In this document: positions 1-8,043 of the stretch, in pieces
Layout of the letters: each line of letters starts with the position of its first letter
Position numbering within the stretch: the stretch's first letter is position 1
Source: Candidatus Kapaibacterium sp.
GTDB taxonomy: Bacteria > Bacteroidota > Ignavibacteria > Kapaibacteriales > Kapaibacteriaceae
Reading direction: 5' to 3'
Length of the DNA stretch: 60,764 nucleotides
Assembly (NCBI GenBank): GCA_022842685.1
Contig: JALHPC010000008.1
Span: forward strand, 20,968 to 81,731
Position numbers and translations under genes: made by a program
Notes under the pieces: model-generated
Seen by the model: only the letters and a program-made list of their open reading frames with translations
Told to the model about the DNA's origin: nothing
The model's database searches: none

Positions 1-346
1 CATCGCCAGGCATGACCAGGTTGAGTCTAATGGCATAGTTTCTGCCATTGACGGCCACATTCACAGTGCCATCGTAGCTATAGCGCACGCCGAACGGCGC
101 ACGAAGGATAGCCGAAGCAAAGTACTCACGGCGCCCACTGCTTCCAGCAGTAGCGTGCGTACTGTCGCTCTCGACAATTCGCACGGTTAAGCCATGCGAC
201 GCAATCTGCGCAACCTCGCGCGTAGCATGGAGCGTTGACTGACTTGGACCGTCGTCAAGACTTACAGAGTTGTCATTGCCACAGCCACCGATACATGCCA
301 GCATGCTGACGCCAGCTACGATCTCGAGCCAAAATTTTCTAAACAT
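1..346 (-). CDS. Putative lipoprotein, C-terminus beyond the window edge
   Basis: Reading the minus strand from an ATG at 346, an open frame runs without a stop to base 1, giving about 115 residues of a longer protein. A GGGAGG ribosome binding site lies about 5 nt upstream of the ATG. The N-terminus (MFRKFWLEIVAGVSMLACIG, then GCGNDNS) is a bacterial lipoprotein signal: a positive start, a hydrophobic stretch, and a lipobox either at IGGC or at LAC. The mature protein is therefore expected to be lipid-anchored in the envelope. The visible mature part has no motif I recognise; its last residues look beta-rich. The start is well supported; function is unknown. Confidence 0.75.
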   Translation of the reverse strand, partial: MFRKFWLEIVAGVSMLACIGGCGNDNSVSLDDGPSQSTLHATREVAQIASHGLTVRIVESDSTHATAGSSGRREYFASAILRAPFGVRYSYDGTVNVAVNGRNYAIRLNLVMPGD

Positions 347-500
347 CCACCCTCCCGATGTACTCAGCGGCCATCCACGGCTCGCCAGCGGTTTCATTGT
401 GATATGTCTGATCAAGACGTGTCGCGTTCTCGAGTCGTTCGTGAACGACCGCGCTTTACTAAGCTGGCGCCAGCGTTCGTAATCCTTTCTAACGAAGCAT

Positions 501-820
501 CTACTTTGCGATTGCGATCGGTGGCAACGTCACGCCAATCATCTCCTTGATGCGCTCCTCCCGAACACTGCCTAGTGAACTAAGTACTCATCAAGGCTTT
601 CTCCGGGCGGAACATATTCCTGAACGAAATAGTTGTCGGCCGGCTTATGCGTCCACTTCAGCTCGAACGACGTTGCGCTATATCTCAGAGGCCCTGGAAC
701 ACCAAGTCTCTCAACAACGTCATTGCCCCTTACACTGAACGTGGCAAGGATAGCAAATACAAGGGCATGTAAGAAGAACATTGTTGTCGGAGCGGTTTGG
801 TTGCGAAATATGCTAGGCAA
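501..820 (-). pseudogene. Small exported protein, probably frameshifted
   Basis: Minus-strand frame 820-572 (TTG start; an ATG lies at 781) encodes a hydrophobic N-terminus resembling a signal peptide (MFFLHALVFAILATFS) and then a polar segment ending NYFVQEYVPPGESLDEYLVH. In the neighbouring frame directly after this, a second reading continues to a TAG at 501-503 with sensible protein sequence (LGSVREERIKEMIGVTLPPI...). The two frames meet around 580-590, which suggests one gene of roughly 105 codons broken by a single-base frameshift or a sequencing error. I do not recognise the family. It could also be two unrelated short frames, so confidence is modest. The 154 bases between this and the lipoprotein start at 346 show no other gene. 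Confidence 0.4.
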
Positions 821-928
821 GTAGCAAGATAGCTAGGGTTGACAGGAGAATCGCACTTCTTAGCGGACGTGCTATCTTGCTGTTTACCAGATGCCTGCAG
901 GAGTAGGCAGACCTAGCCCCATTCGTTC

Positions 929-1540
929 ATGACTTCAGAGCTTAAGGCAACCATACGATTACAGCTGCTGACCGGCATCCAGCGCGACGAAGATATGCGA
1001 CGACGCCTTGAAGCGCAAGGCCTGTTGCATGGCGGTTACCACCCAGATATGGAGCTTGTACACCGCAAGAATGCAAGCATATTGCTTGACATTATCGACC
1101 AGCATGGATGGCCAACGGTCGACCTCGTTGGAGATGATGGTGCGTATGCAGCTTGGGTAATGGCACAGCATGCTATCGGAGATCCCAGCTTCATGCGTAG
1201 GTGCTGCGAGCTTATTCACAAGGCATCAACATCAGGGCTGATACCATCTTGGCAGTACGCCTATATGGTCGATCGAATCCTCGTGTTTGAAGGGAAGCCC
1301 CAGATCTTTGGGACGCAGATACGCATTACCCCAGATGGCCCTGAACTCTACGAAGTAGAGGCTCCCGACGAACTTGACGCGCGTCGGCACATGATGAACC
1401 TTAGCTCCAGCAGCGAACATTTGGCTACGTTCGCAAGTGCTCCAACGCCAACGCGTGACGAGTGGGAGTCGTTCAACGAACGCGAACTACAGTGGAGGCG
1501 ACAGGTCGGCTGGATCGAGAGCATACGAACAGATTGTTGA
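929..1540 (+). CDS. DUF6624 domain protein
   Basis: A 203-residue cytoplasmic-looking protein without signal peptide. The central part (DQHGWPTVDLVGDDGAYAAW, then VMAQHA and a stretch around YMVDRILVFEGKPQIFGTQ) matches the conserved pattern I associate with DUF6624: a GWP block, a block with alanine, tryptophan and glutamine-histidine residues, and a late DR.L...GKPQIYGTQ block, followed by a DARR motif. No enzymatic activity is known for this family, so no function is assigned. The ATG at 929 has no obvious Shine-Dalgarno site. It stands alone between a broken small gene on the other strand and a T9SS cargo gene. Confidence 0.7.
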   Translation: MTSELKATIRLQLLTGIQRDEDMRRRLEAQGLLHGGYHPDMELVHRKNASILLDIIDQHGWPTVDLVGDDGAYAAWVMAQHAIGDPSFMRRCCELIHKASTSGLIPSWQYAYMVDRILVFEGKPQIFGTQIRITPDGPELYEVEAPDELDARRHMMNLSSSSEHLATFASAPTPTRDEWESFNERELQWRRQVGWIESIRTDC

Positions 1541-1666
1541 CTACATACCAATGCTACGATTACACACTTAAGATGCTACGCGACTACGTTGACAGTTCAG
1601 GATTTACCCCAACCATAGACGCTCCGTCTGGTTGTTGTTTATCGTTCCAACCAATGTTCATCAGTT

Positions 1667-3532
1667 ATGCACACCTCGTGGTTTAGTTTTCGCATCAGGT
1701 ATGCTGTTCAGCTAGCTGCACTGTTCCTCGCTACACAGTCCATCATCGCCGATGATACGTTCCGTCTCATGCGATTGGGAACCGTACCGATGATTGACCA
1801 TGGCAGGATCTTCCATGACGAGCCCACGCTCCTTCCGTTTTCGCACGAGCAACCATCCAGTCTTCGCTCTCGTTTTGCCACGTGGAGCGCCGAGCATACA
1901 ACGCATGCTGACGTTGCACAACAGATTCCAACGAACGGTCCACTGCGACTGTCAACTATGGCGTCAATCGACATAGCACCCAGTACGATCAATCCTTCTG
2001 ACAATGCGATGGCGATGGGATCGGGTGGAGTAATCGTTTGTGCTATTAATAGCCAGATCTTCGTCGTTGACACGACTGGAACGGTGCTGTTTCGCAGAGG
2101 TCTCGATGGATTTCTTTCGAATGCTGTCAACGGCCAAATCCTCAGTCGCTTCTTTTGCGATCCCCGGGTTGTATTCGACCGCGAGTCACAGCGCTTCATC
2201 GTAACTGCAATGACGTGCGAGGGCAGGTCTTCGACATCGCAGATCATTATCGCAGTTTCGAATACCGAAGATCCTCTCGGTGTGTGGACACTGTACCAAG
2301 TGCAGCCCGCATTCTCTCCTCCTCTTTCTGCACGTACGTGGTTTGATTTTCCGGCAGTCGCCATTACGTCAAGCGACGTGTTTCTTTCTGCGAATCTGTT
2401 CGATGATTCGTTTAGCTATCGCCAGTCTGTAGTGCTTCAGCTAAACAAAGCCCCTTTGCTGAGGGGTGCCGTTCCTTCAGGGTCTGATTTCAGGTCGTAT
2501 CTCAGTTTGAGTGGCGACCCGTATGCACTCTTTCCCATTCGCATAGATACCGACCGTGGCAGCGCCATGCTGATGATATCCAATGGCTTTGGCAACGACG
2601 AGGCAAACTCTATTCGACTATACGAGTTTAGCGGCTCGATACGTGATGGCAACACACAGGTGAACTCCGCAGTCACGCCGGTTCCATCATTCAGGCCACC
2701 GGGCTTTTCGCCACAGCCGCAGTCGACTGTTATCCTGAGTTGTTTTGACCAACGTGGAGCAGGTGGCGTATGGCTGGGCAACACGCTTCATTACGTGTTT
2801 GGCGTCCGCGGACCTGGGGGCAATGCCGGCGTTATGTACCTTACCCTGCAGCGTAATGGCAACACGTGGCGCACCACTGGTTCGCGCACGATCGCTCGCA
2901 CGAATAGCAACATCGCCTACCCTTCTGTTGCCGCCGTAGAGATTGATGGTCGGAAGCAAACTGTCCTTACCTACCTGTTTTCTAGCACATCCGAGAGTCC
3001 TGGGATTGCCGCTTGCCTTGTCGACAGTCTGCTCAACCTCTCGCCCGAACACGTAGTTCGTCCGGGCGACGGACCCGTTGAGTTTCAGTCTGTTGACGAC
3101 TTCAGCCGATGGGCAGACTACATCAGCACGGTTCAGTCAGAGAGCAATCCGGCAGAGGTATGGCTCTTTGCTCCGTACGGCAATCGCAGCAAGTCGTGGA
3201 GCAACATCTTGGCAAGACTGCTCACCAACACGCGATCAACCTCGGTCCTAGAGCCGTCACAGGCAGGAGGATCGTTACCTATGCATCCTTCTCTGCGTGC
3301 TTCCATGTCGGGCGACGAAGTTGCTATTGAACTTCACATCACGAACGAGGCCAACGTTACCATCGACTTGCACAGCGTCACGGGCGCACACATTCAGCGT
3401 TTGTTCGATGGCGGTATCTTGCCCGGAATTCACCAGTCACGCTACTCCCTCAGCAACATATCAGCTGGACCATACCTGCTTGTTGCACGGACGAATTCGG
3501 GGCACGCAAGCAGCACACTGTTGTTGCGATAG
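1667..3532 (+). CDS. Secreted protein with T9SS type A C-terminal sorting domain
   Basis: A 621-residue protein starting with a signal peptide (MHTSWFSFRIRYAVQLAALF and on to about residue 28, cut near IIA-DD). The body is beta-rich and resembles large uncharacterised secreted proteins of Bacteroidota; segments such as the FDRESQRFIVTAM block and the IIIAVSNTEDPLGVW block recur in that group. The last about 80 residues (VTIDLHSVTGAHIQRLFDGG ... ISAGPYLLVARTNSGHASST) have the shape of a T9SS type A sorting domain: an Ig-like fold with a G-x-Y-x-L motif. It is therefore expected to cross the outer membrane by T9SS and end up on the surface or outside. Substrate or role is unknown. Confidence 0.75.
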   Translation: MHTSWFSFRIRYAVQLAALFLATQSIIADDTFRLMRLGTVPMIDHGRIFHDEPTLLPFSHEQPSSLRSRFATWSAEHTTHADVAQQIPTNGPLRLSTMASIDIAPSTINPSDNAMAMGSGGVIVCAINSQIFVVDTTGTVLFRRGLDGFLSNAVNGQILSRFFCDPRVVFDRESQRFIVTAMTCEGRSSTSQIIIAVSNTEDPLGVWTLYQVQPAFSPPLSARTWFDFPAVAITSSDVFLSANLFDDSFSYRQSVVLQLNKAPLLRGAVPSGSDFRSYLSLSGDPYALFPIRIDTDRGSAMLMISNGFGNDEANSIRLYEFSGSIRDGNTQVNSAVTPVPSFRPPGFSPQPQSTVILSCFDQRGAGGVWLGNTLHYVFGVRGPGGNAGVMYLTLQRNGNTWRTTGSRTIARTNSNIAYPSVAAVEIDGRKQTVLTYLFSSTSESPGIAACLVDSLLNLSPEHVVRPGDGPVEFQSVDDFSRWADYISTVQSESNPAEVWLFAPYGNRSKSWSNILARLLTNTRSTSVLEPSQAGGSLPMHPSLRASMSGDEVAIELHITNEANVTIDLHSVTGAHIQRLFDGGILPGIHQSRYSLSNISAGPYLLVARTNSGHASSTLLLR

Positions 3533-3645
3533 CCGTTCACACTGCCTAGCTATCAACGACCGAATCGTCCTATTGATGCTCCCGTCTCGGAACATCACAC
3601 AACGATTCCCTGCGCCATGCTAGTTTTGACGCAACCTGATGACCG

Positions 3646-3684
3646 GTGCCCCTTTCAGCACAGCACCTAGACTGAAAGGGGCAC
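3646..3684. terminator. 13-bp perfect inverted repeat between genes
   Basis: GTGCCCCTTTCAG at 3646-3658 is followed 13 nt later by its exact reverse complement at 3672-3684. It sits 114 nt after the stop of the T9SS cargo gene and 94 nt before the first cyclase start, in a 245-nt gap with no other gene. It could end transcription of the upstream gene, though there is no T-run after the stem, or act as an operator for the cyclase cluster. The role is inferred from position only. Confidence 0.5.
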
Positions 3685-3777
3685 TGAACACCTAAAGATG
3701 GAACTAGGGTTTTTCATCGAATCGAACGTCGCCAACGTTATTGTGAGTGCATGGAAGACCTATTGGCTAGATGGGAT

Positions 3778-5490
3778 ATGAGGACGTTCGACGAGATCCG
3801 ATCAGACATTAATGCGGCAATCGATCGCAACAATGCCGAAGCCCTGTGGGGTTTGGCGGACGAAATGCAAGCGCTGGAAACGCCAAATGCGCACGTCGCA
3901 GCGCTAAACTCACGGGGTCAGGCCGCTGCGATGACTGGCAACTATCCGCTGGCTCTTGAGCATTACCGACTTGCCCTTGAGCGATACGAAGAGCAGGATT
4001 ACCGACTAGGTATTGCCTACATCATTGGCAACATTGCTCTTGTCTATGCCAAGACGGGCGACTACCCTGCCGCGCTCGAACATCAGAATCGTGCACTTGC
4101 GTTGTATGAAGAACTTGGCGATCAGGCCGAGGTGGCACGCGTCACCGGTAACATGGGAACGATCTACTCCTACACGGGCAACTACCTGTTGGCATTGGAG
4201 CACTATCGCCGTTCGAAACGTGTCGCCATGGAACTAGGCGACCGCTCGGGCGAGGCTGCCACCACCGGGAATATGGGAAACGTATATCGTAAGATCGGAG
4301 ACCATGGTGCCGCTCTTGATCATTACCGTCACGCGCTCGCGCTGCATGAACAGCTAGGCAATCGTTCAAGCGTGGCCCTTGTTACAGGCAACCTCATCTC
4401 GGCACTCCTTGACACAGACCAATACGACGAAGCCGCGGCGCATCTAGATCGCCAAGTCTCGATGCGAATGGACGATCCAGTAGTACACGCCGAACACAAA
4501 GCCAACCGCGCTACGCTTGCCAAGCACAGGGGGGATCTTGATGCCACACATGGCTACCTCGTCGAAGCCATGACAATTGCTACGGACGCTGGATTGCGCG
4601 ATAAGTCAGCAGAGTATCACTTCATGCTCCGTGAGCTAGCTGAACAACGCAACGACTTTGCCGACTACATCAAGCACAACAACGAATATCAACGACTTAC
4701 AGAAGAGATCAACGGCAAGCTTACGGCACAGAAGATGACGATGATCGACGCCGAGAAACGGATTGCCGCTGAGCGAGCCGAAAAAGACAAGCATCGTACC
4801 TTGCTGTACAACACGCTGCCACCGTCGATTGCAAATCGAGTGCTGCATGGCGAGACTGTAAATGATGCCTTTGAGAACGCTGCGGTGTTGTTTATGGACA
4901 TGGTTGGATTTACCACCATGAGCTCAACCATGAATCCCAACGACATTGTGAGACTCCTGAGCGAGATATTCACAGCCATAGATGCGATCATGAATGAGCA
5001 TGGCGTCATGAAGATTAAGACCATTGGCGACTCGTATATGGCCGTTGCTTTTGCGAATGGCGAACAGCAAGCAGCACAGTCTGCTCTTTCTATACTTCAA
5101 GTGATGACAGACCGATTCCCGCAGGTTCAGGTGCGCATAGGTTTACACTGCGGTCCCGTCACCGCCGGCGTTATCGGCACCGAACGATTGCAGTACGATG
5201 TATGGGGCGATACGGTAAACGTTGCCTCACGCATGGAAAGCACCGGCGAGCCAGGGCGCATCCATGTTAGCGAAGCTTTTACTCATGCTCTTACCCGACT
5301 CGAACTCGAGACGGGTGCCGCCGCAGGTGACGACGTGAGCATCGATGCCCCTTACCACGACTTCACATTAACAGAGCGTGGCACCATTAACGTGAAGGGC
5401 AAGGGGGCAATGACAACATTTTGGTTAGAGAGGGATCGAGAACGGTCGAGACGACCTAGGTTCACAATCAATCGGACTGGCGACGGCTAG
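3778..5490 (+). CDS. TPR-class III adenylate cyclase (copy A)
   Basis: About 570 residues, soluble, no membrane segments. The N-terminal half holds four clear about 40-residue TPRs of the LGN/Rapsyn type (pattern GDYPAALEHxxRALALYEELGD) and two degenerate ones. A charged helical linker and a conserved L(P)PSIANRVLxGE element follow, then a class III nucleotidyl cyclase domain. Metal-binding aspartates are D374 (FMDMVGFT) and D418 (TIGDSYM). K414 and D474 are the residues expected for adenine recognition, and N481 and R485 (VNVASRM) stabilise the transition state, so cyclic AMP is the predicted product. Compared with its paralogues it has an insertion of roughly 16 residues between the VSEAF and APYHDF blocks. 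An upstream in-frame ATG at 3751 exists; I prefer 3778 because the MRTF start and the preceding GGCTAGA are shared with copy C. Confidence 0.88.
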   Translation: MRTFDEIRSDINAAIDRNNAEALWGLADEMQALETPNAHVAALNSRGQAAAMTGNYPLALEHYRLALERYEEQDYRLGIAYIIGNIALVYAKTGDYPAALEHQNRALALYEELGDQAEVARVTGNMGTIYSYTGNYLLALEHYRRSKRVAMELGDRSGEAATTGNMGNVYRKIGDHGAALDHYRHALALHEQLGNRSSVALVTGNLISALLDTDQYDEAAAHLDRQVSMRMDDPVVHAEHKANRATLAKHRGDLDATHGYLVEAMTIATDAGLRDKSAEYHFMLRELAEQRNDFADYIKHNNEYQRLTEEINGKLTAQKMTMIDAEKRIAAERAEKDKHRTLLYNTLPPSIANRVLHGETVNDAFENAAVLFMDMVGFTTMSSTMNPNDIVRLLSEIFTAIDAIMNEHGVMKIKTIGDSYMAVAFANGEQQAAQSALSILQVMTDRFPQVQVRIGLHCGPVTAGVIGTERLQYDVWGDTVNVASRMESTGEPGRIHVSEAFTHALTRLELETGAAAGDDVSIDAPYHDFTLTERGTINVKGKGAMTTFWLERDRERSRRPRFTINRTGDG

Positions 5491-5541
5491 CTGAAGACAT
5501 GTGTACGGCTAGAGCTTCTGTAACCGTACGAACGTCAACCG

Positions 5542-5835
5542 CTACTCGAAATCGACTGTACCAATCGTGTGAATCGGTAGTGGCTGTTCACTGTAAAAGC
5601 CACAGTTGTGTGACGGGAACGGAGGAGTACCTTGGCCCGCTGCAACCAGAAAGATGCTGTAAGCTGGAAGAGTTCCATTCGATCCAGGACTACTCACTCC
5701 CGTGGCACCGGCATAGGCCACAATCTTGGTGCCGGCGGGTAGTGGTGTGGGCACAGCAACGCCAGTAGGACCGCTAGATGTAATAGCGACGCGCTTTACA
5801 ATCGCACTTTCTGTTGTTTGGTATCTCGTTGGCAC
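5542..5835 (-). CDS. Unrecognised 97-codon open frame in the gap between two cyclases
   Basis: The 390-nt gap between cyclase copies A and B contains one minus-strand frame of 97 codons (GTG start near 5835). The product is rich in Gly, Ala, Pro, Thr and Ser (for example VPTPLPAGTKIVAYAGATG) and reads like part of an extracellular beta-rich protein rather than noise. It has no signal peptide, no ribosome binding site that I can see, and no family I recognise. It may be the tail of a decayed gene left when the cyclases duplicated, or a chance frame. Confidence 0.25.
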   Translation of the reverse strand: MPTRYQTTESAIVKRVAITSSGPTGVAVPTPLPAGTKIVAYAGATGVSSPGSNGTLPAYSIFLVAAGQGTPPFPSHNCGFYSEQPLPIHTIGTVDFE

Positions 5836-5880
5836 TGCCGCATTCCTTGTAGTGGTGTTATATTGCCCTAGAACAATGCA

Positions 5881-7872
5881 ATGATACGAATGTCTGCCGA
5901 ATCGCCCGAAAAACGCTCGTCGGAGAAAGGTTCGAACGATGTCGTTCCAGACGTTCGCTCGCTGACGGAAGCCGTTTTAGCACGTGGTGGCCAATCAGCG
6001 GCGGAACGCCTTGCAGGGGTCGACCTGCGGGGTGGTGCCGTACACCCAGATCTGGCTGAGCTTGCGCACCTGATTATCGAACTTGAAGCACGCAATTACC
6101 TTGATGACTCATGCCTATCCGACGGCAGAGTAAGCAGGATTGATCGTGGTGAGTCGACGACGATTACTGTTCTGTGTGCACTGGTCAAATGGAGGATACT
6201 AACGACAGTTGGTAAATCGGACCAGGCAATCTCCGTGCTGCATCAGTGTACGGGCTTGCTGCAGCACGTTGACCGCCACATGAGTATGGCCGTTAACTGG
6301 AGTCTCGGCATGTGCTATCAGAACATTGGGATGATGGTAGAGGCACTGGCTTCGTACAAAGTTGCCTACGAGATAGCAGTTGAACTTGAGCTGCCGATTG
6401 ACAGGGCGAACCTGCAATCGGAAATGGCAGGACTCTACCTAGAGCACGGTGACCCGATTAAAGCTCTGGCCGGCTATGTGGGTGCGTACGAGATTCTTGT
6501 TCGAACTGGCGACACCCGCGGAGCCGATGTGCTGCTGGTTAACGTAGCAACGGCAACGCAACGACTTGGCCGGCAGCAAGAAGCCATCGACATCTACCAG
6601 GAGATTATAGGTCGCGGCCTTCTTGCTGACGACGAAGGCAGAAGTATTTCGATTCTGTTAAACAAGGCGTTAGCCCACAGGACTCTGGAACAGTTCGACG
6701 CAGCCGAAGACGTTTACAATGATTTGCTTCGTAAGATTTCCAATAAGCTTCCTAGCCGACGACTCTGCAGGGTTCTAACCGGCTCTGCAGCTGTAAAGGT
6801 TCATCGAGGACATCACGATGAAGCGCTAGATCTACTGAACTCAGCTCGGACTCACTACATCAGCATCGGCGCCATCGCCGAAGCGCATGACGTAGATGGA
6901 ATGATATCAGAAGTTCTTTGGGACTGCGGAGAACGGATGAAGTCGGTTGACATTCTTCAACATGCCTTCGAGCAGATGAAAGACTCGTCCTTTACACGAG
7001 TTACACTGAGCATCGGACGCTCGCTTCACGAGCGGTTGAATCAGTTAGCTAAGTACCAAGAGGCCTATCGCGTGCTACTTGATTGTAACGAGCTAAAAGA
7101 TGCAGTCTACAACAATGAGAAAGAGCGGGCGCAAGAGTTGAGCAGAGTGCGTTCTGCACTTACATCTGAACGTGAAGCACTTAAGATGCGTGAAGAGGAG
7201 CGGCGACGGATTCTTCACAGTGTTCTTCCGCCATTCATAGCCGACAGACTTTTGGCAGGTGAGACGCGAATTGCTGAACGACTTCCCGCTGTAGGCATCC
7301 TATTCGCAGACATCGTGGGATTTACAGAGTTTGCCGCGAGTCTGCAGCCCGACGCGGTGCTTCATGAGCTAGAAGCCTTGTTCCAATCCATCGATCAAAT
7401 CGTCGAACGCCACGAGTGCCAGCGCGTCAAGACGATTGGCGACTCCTACATGGCCTCTAGCGGAATATTGTCGTCCGACACAGTCGATCACGCTGTTCGG
7501 CTTGCCCGCTGCGCACTAGAAATCGTGGACCTCAAGAATGCTTCGGCAGGGCAGTTCTCGCTCAGAGTGGGATTACACGTCGGTCCAGTTGTAGCTGGCG
7601 TCATGCAGGGGATGTTGATAGCATACGATCTCTGGGGCGATGCCGTTAACGTGGCGGCGCGTCTAGAAACAACGAGTAGTCCTGGTCGGATTCATATCAG
7701 CGAGTCAATGGCCGAAGCGTTGCTTCAGTCATCAGCCTCAACCGAATTTTCCGTAACTCTGCGAGGCGACACTGTTCTGAAGGGCAAAGGTGTTGTTCAG
7801 ACCTACTGGTTAGAATCGGCCGGCTCCGGGGGACAGTACTCTTCGCGTCAGCCACTCGTGCCCGAGGGTTAA
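5881..7872 (+). CDS. TPR-class III adenylate cyclase (copy B, divergent)
   Basis: 663 residues, soluble. The N-terminal region of about 420 residues is helical and TPR-like but lacks the near-identical repeats of the other copies. It is joined by a coiled-coil-like stretch (KERAQELSRVRSALTSEREA...) to the cyclase domain. Catalytic residues are complete: metal aspartates D477 (FADIVGFT) and D521 (TIGDSYM), adenine-selecting K517 and D583, and N590 and R594. The 3' end does not share the near-identical nucleotide block of the other paralogues, so this is the oldest or least converted member. A TATATTG box at 5859-5865 lies 15 nt before the ATG and could be its -7 element. Its stop at 7872 is followed by 171 nt with no convincing gene before copy C. 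Confidence 0.85.
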   Translation: MIRMSAESPEKRSSEKGSNDVVPDVRSLTEAVLARGGQSAAERLAGVDLRGGAVHPDLAELAHLIIELEARNYLDDSCLSDGRVSRIDRGESTTITVLCALVKWRILTTVGKSDQAISVLHQCTGLLQHVDRHMSMAVNWSLGMCYQNIGMMVEALASYKVAYEIAVELELPIDRANLQSEMAGLYLEHGDPIKALAGYVGAYEILVRTGDTRGADVLLVNVATATQRLGRQQEAIDIYQEIIGRGLLADDEGRSISILLNKALAHRTLEQFDAAEDVYNDLLRKISNKLPSRRLCRVLTGSAAVKVHRGHHDEALDLLNSARTHYISIGAIAEAHDVDGMISEVLWDCGERMKSVDILQHAFEQMKDSSFTRVTLSIGRSLHERLNQLAKYQEAYRVLLDCNELKDAVYNNEKERAQELSRVRSALTSEREALKMREEERRRILHSVLPPFIADRLLAGETRIAERLPAVGILFADIVGFTEFAASLQPDAVLHELEALFQSIDQIVERHECQRVKTIGDSYMASSGILSSDTVDHAVRLARCALEIVDLKNASAGQFSLRVGLHVGPVVAGVMQGMLIAYDLWGDAVNVAARLETTSSPGRIHISESMAEALLQSSASTEFSVTLRGDTVLKGKGVVQTYWLESAGSGGQYSSRQPLVPEG

Positions 7873-8043
7873 TGCATTTGTTTCGTGTATGCAGTATGGC
7901 GCTCCGATCACAATCGTATAAGCGCCGCACTCGGCATGTAACAAGACACTTGCAACAGCCCCTGGTTCTGGCATACCACCTCGAGGCAACATTGAGATCA
8001 AGGGCAATGGACATAGTAAGATCTATCGGCTAGAGTGCATAAC

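Noticed and set aside
7810..8014. Small minus-strand frames before cyclase copy C
   Set aside because: They overlap the end of copy B and the gap, lack start signals and show no family.
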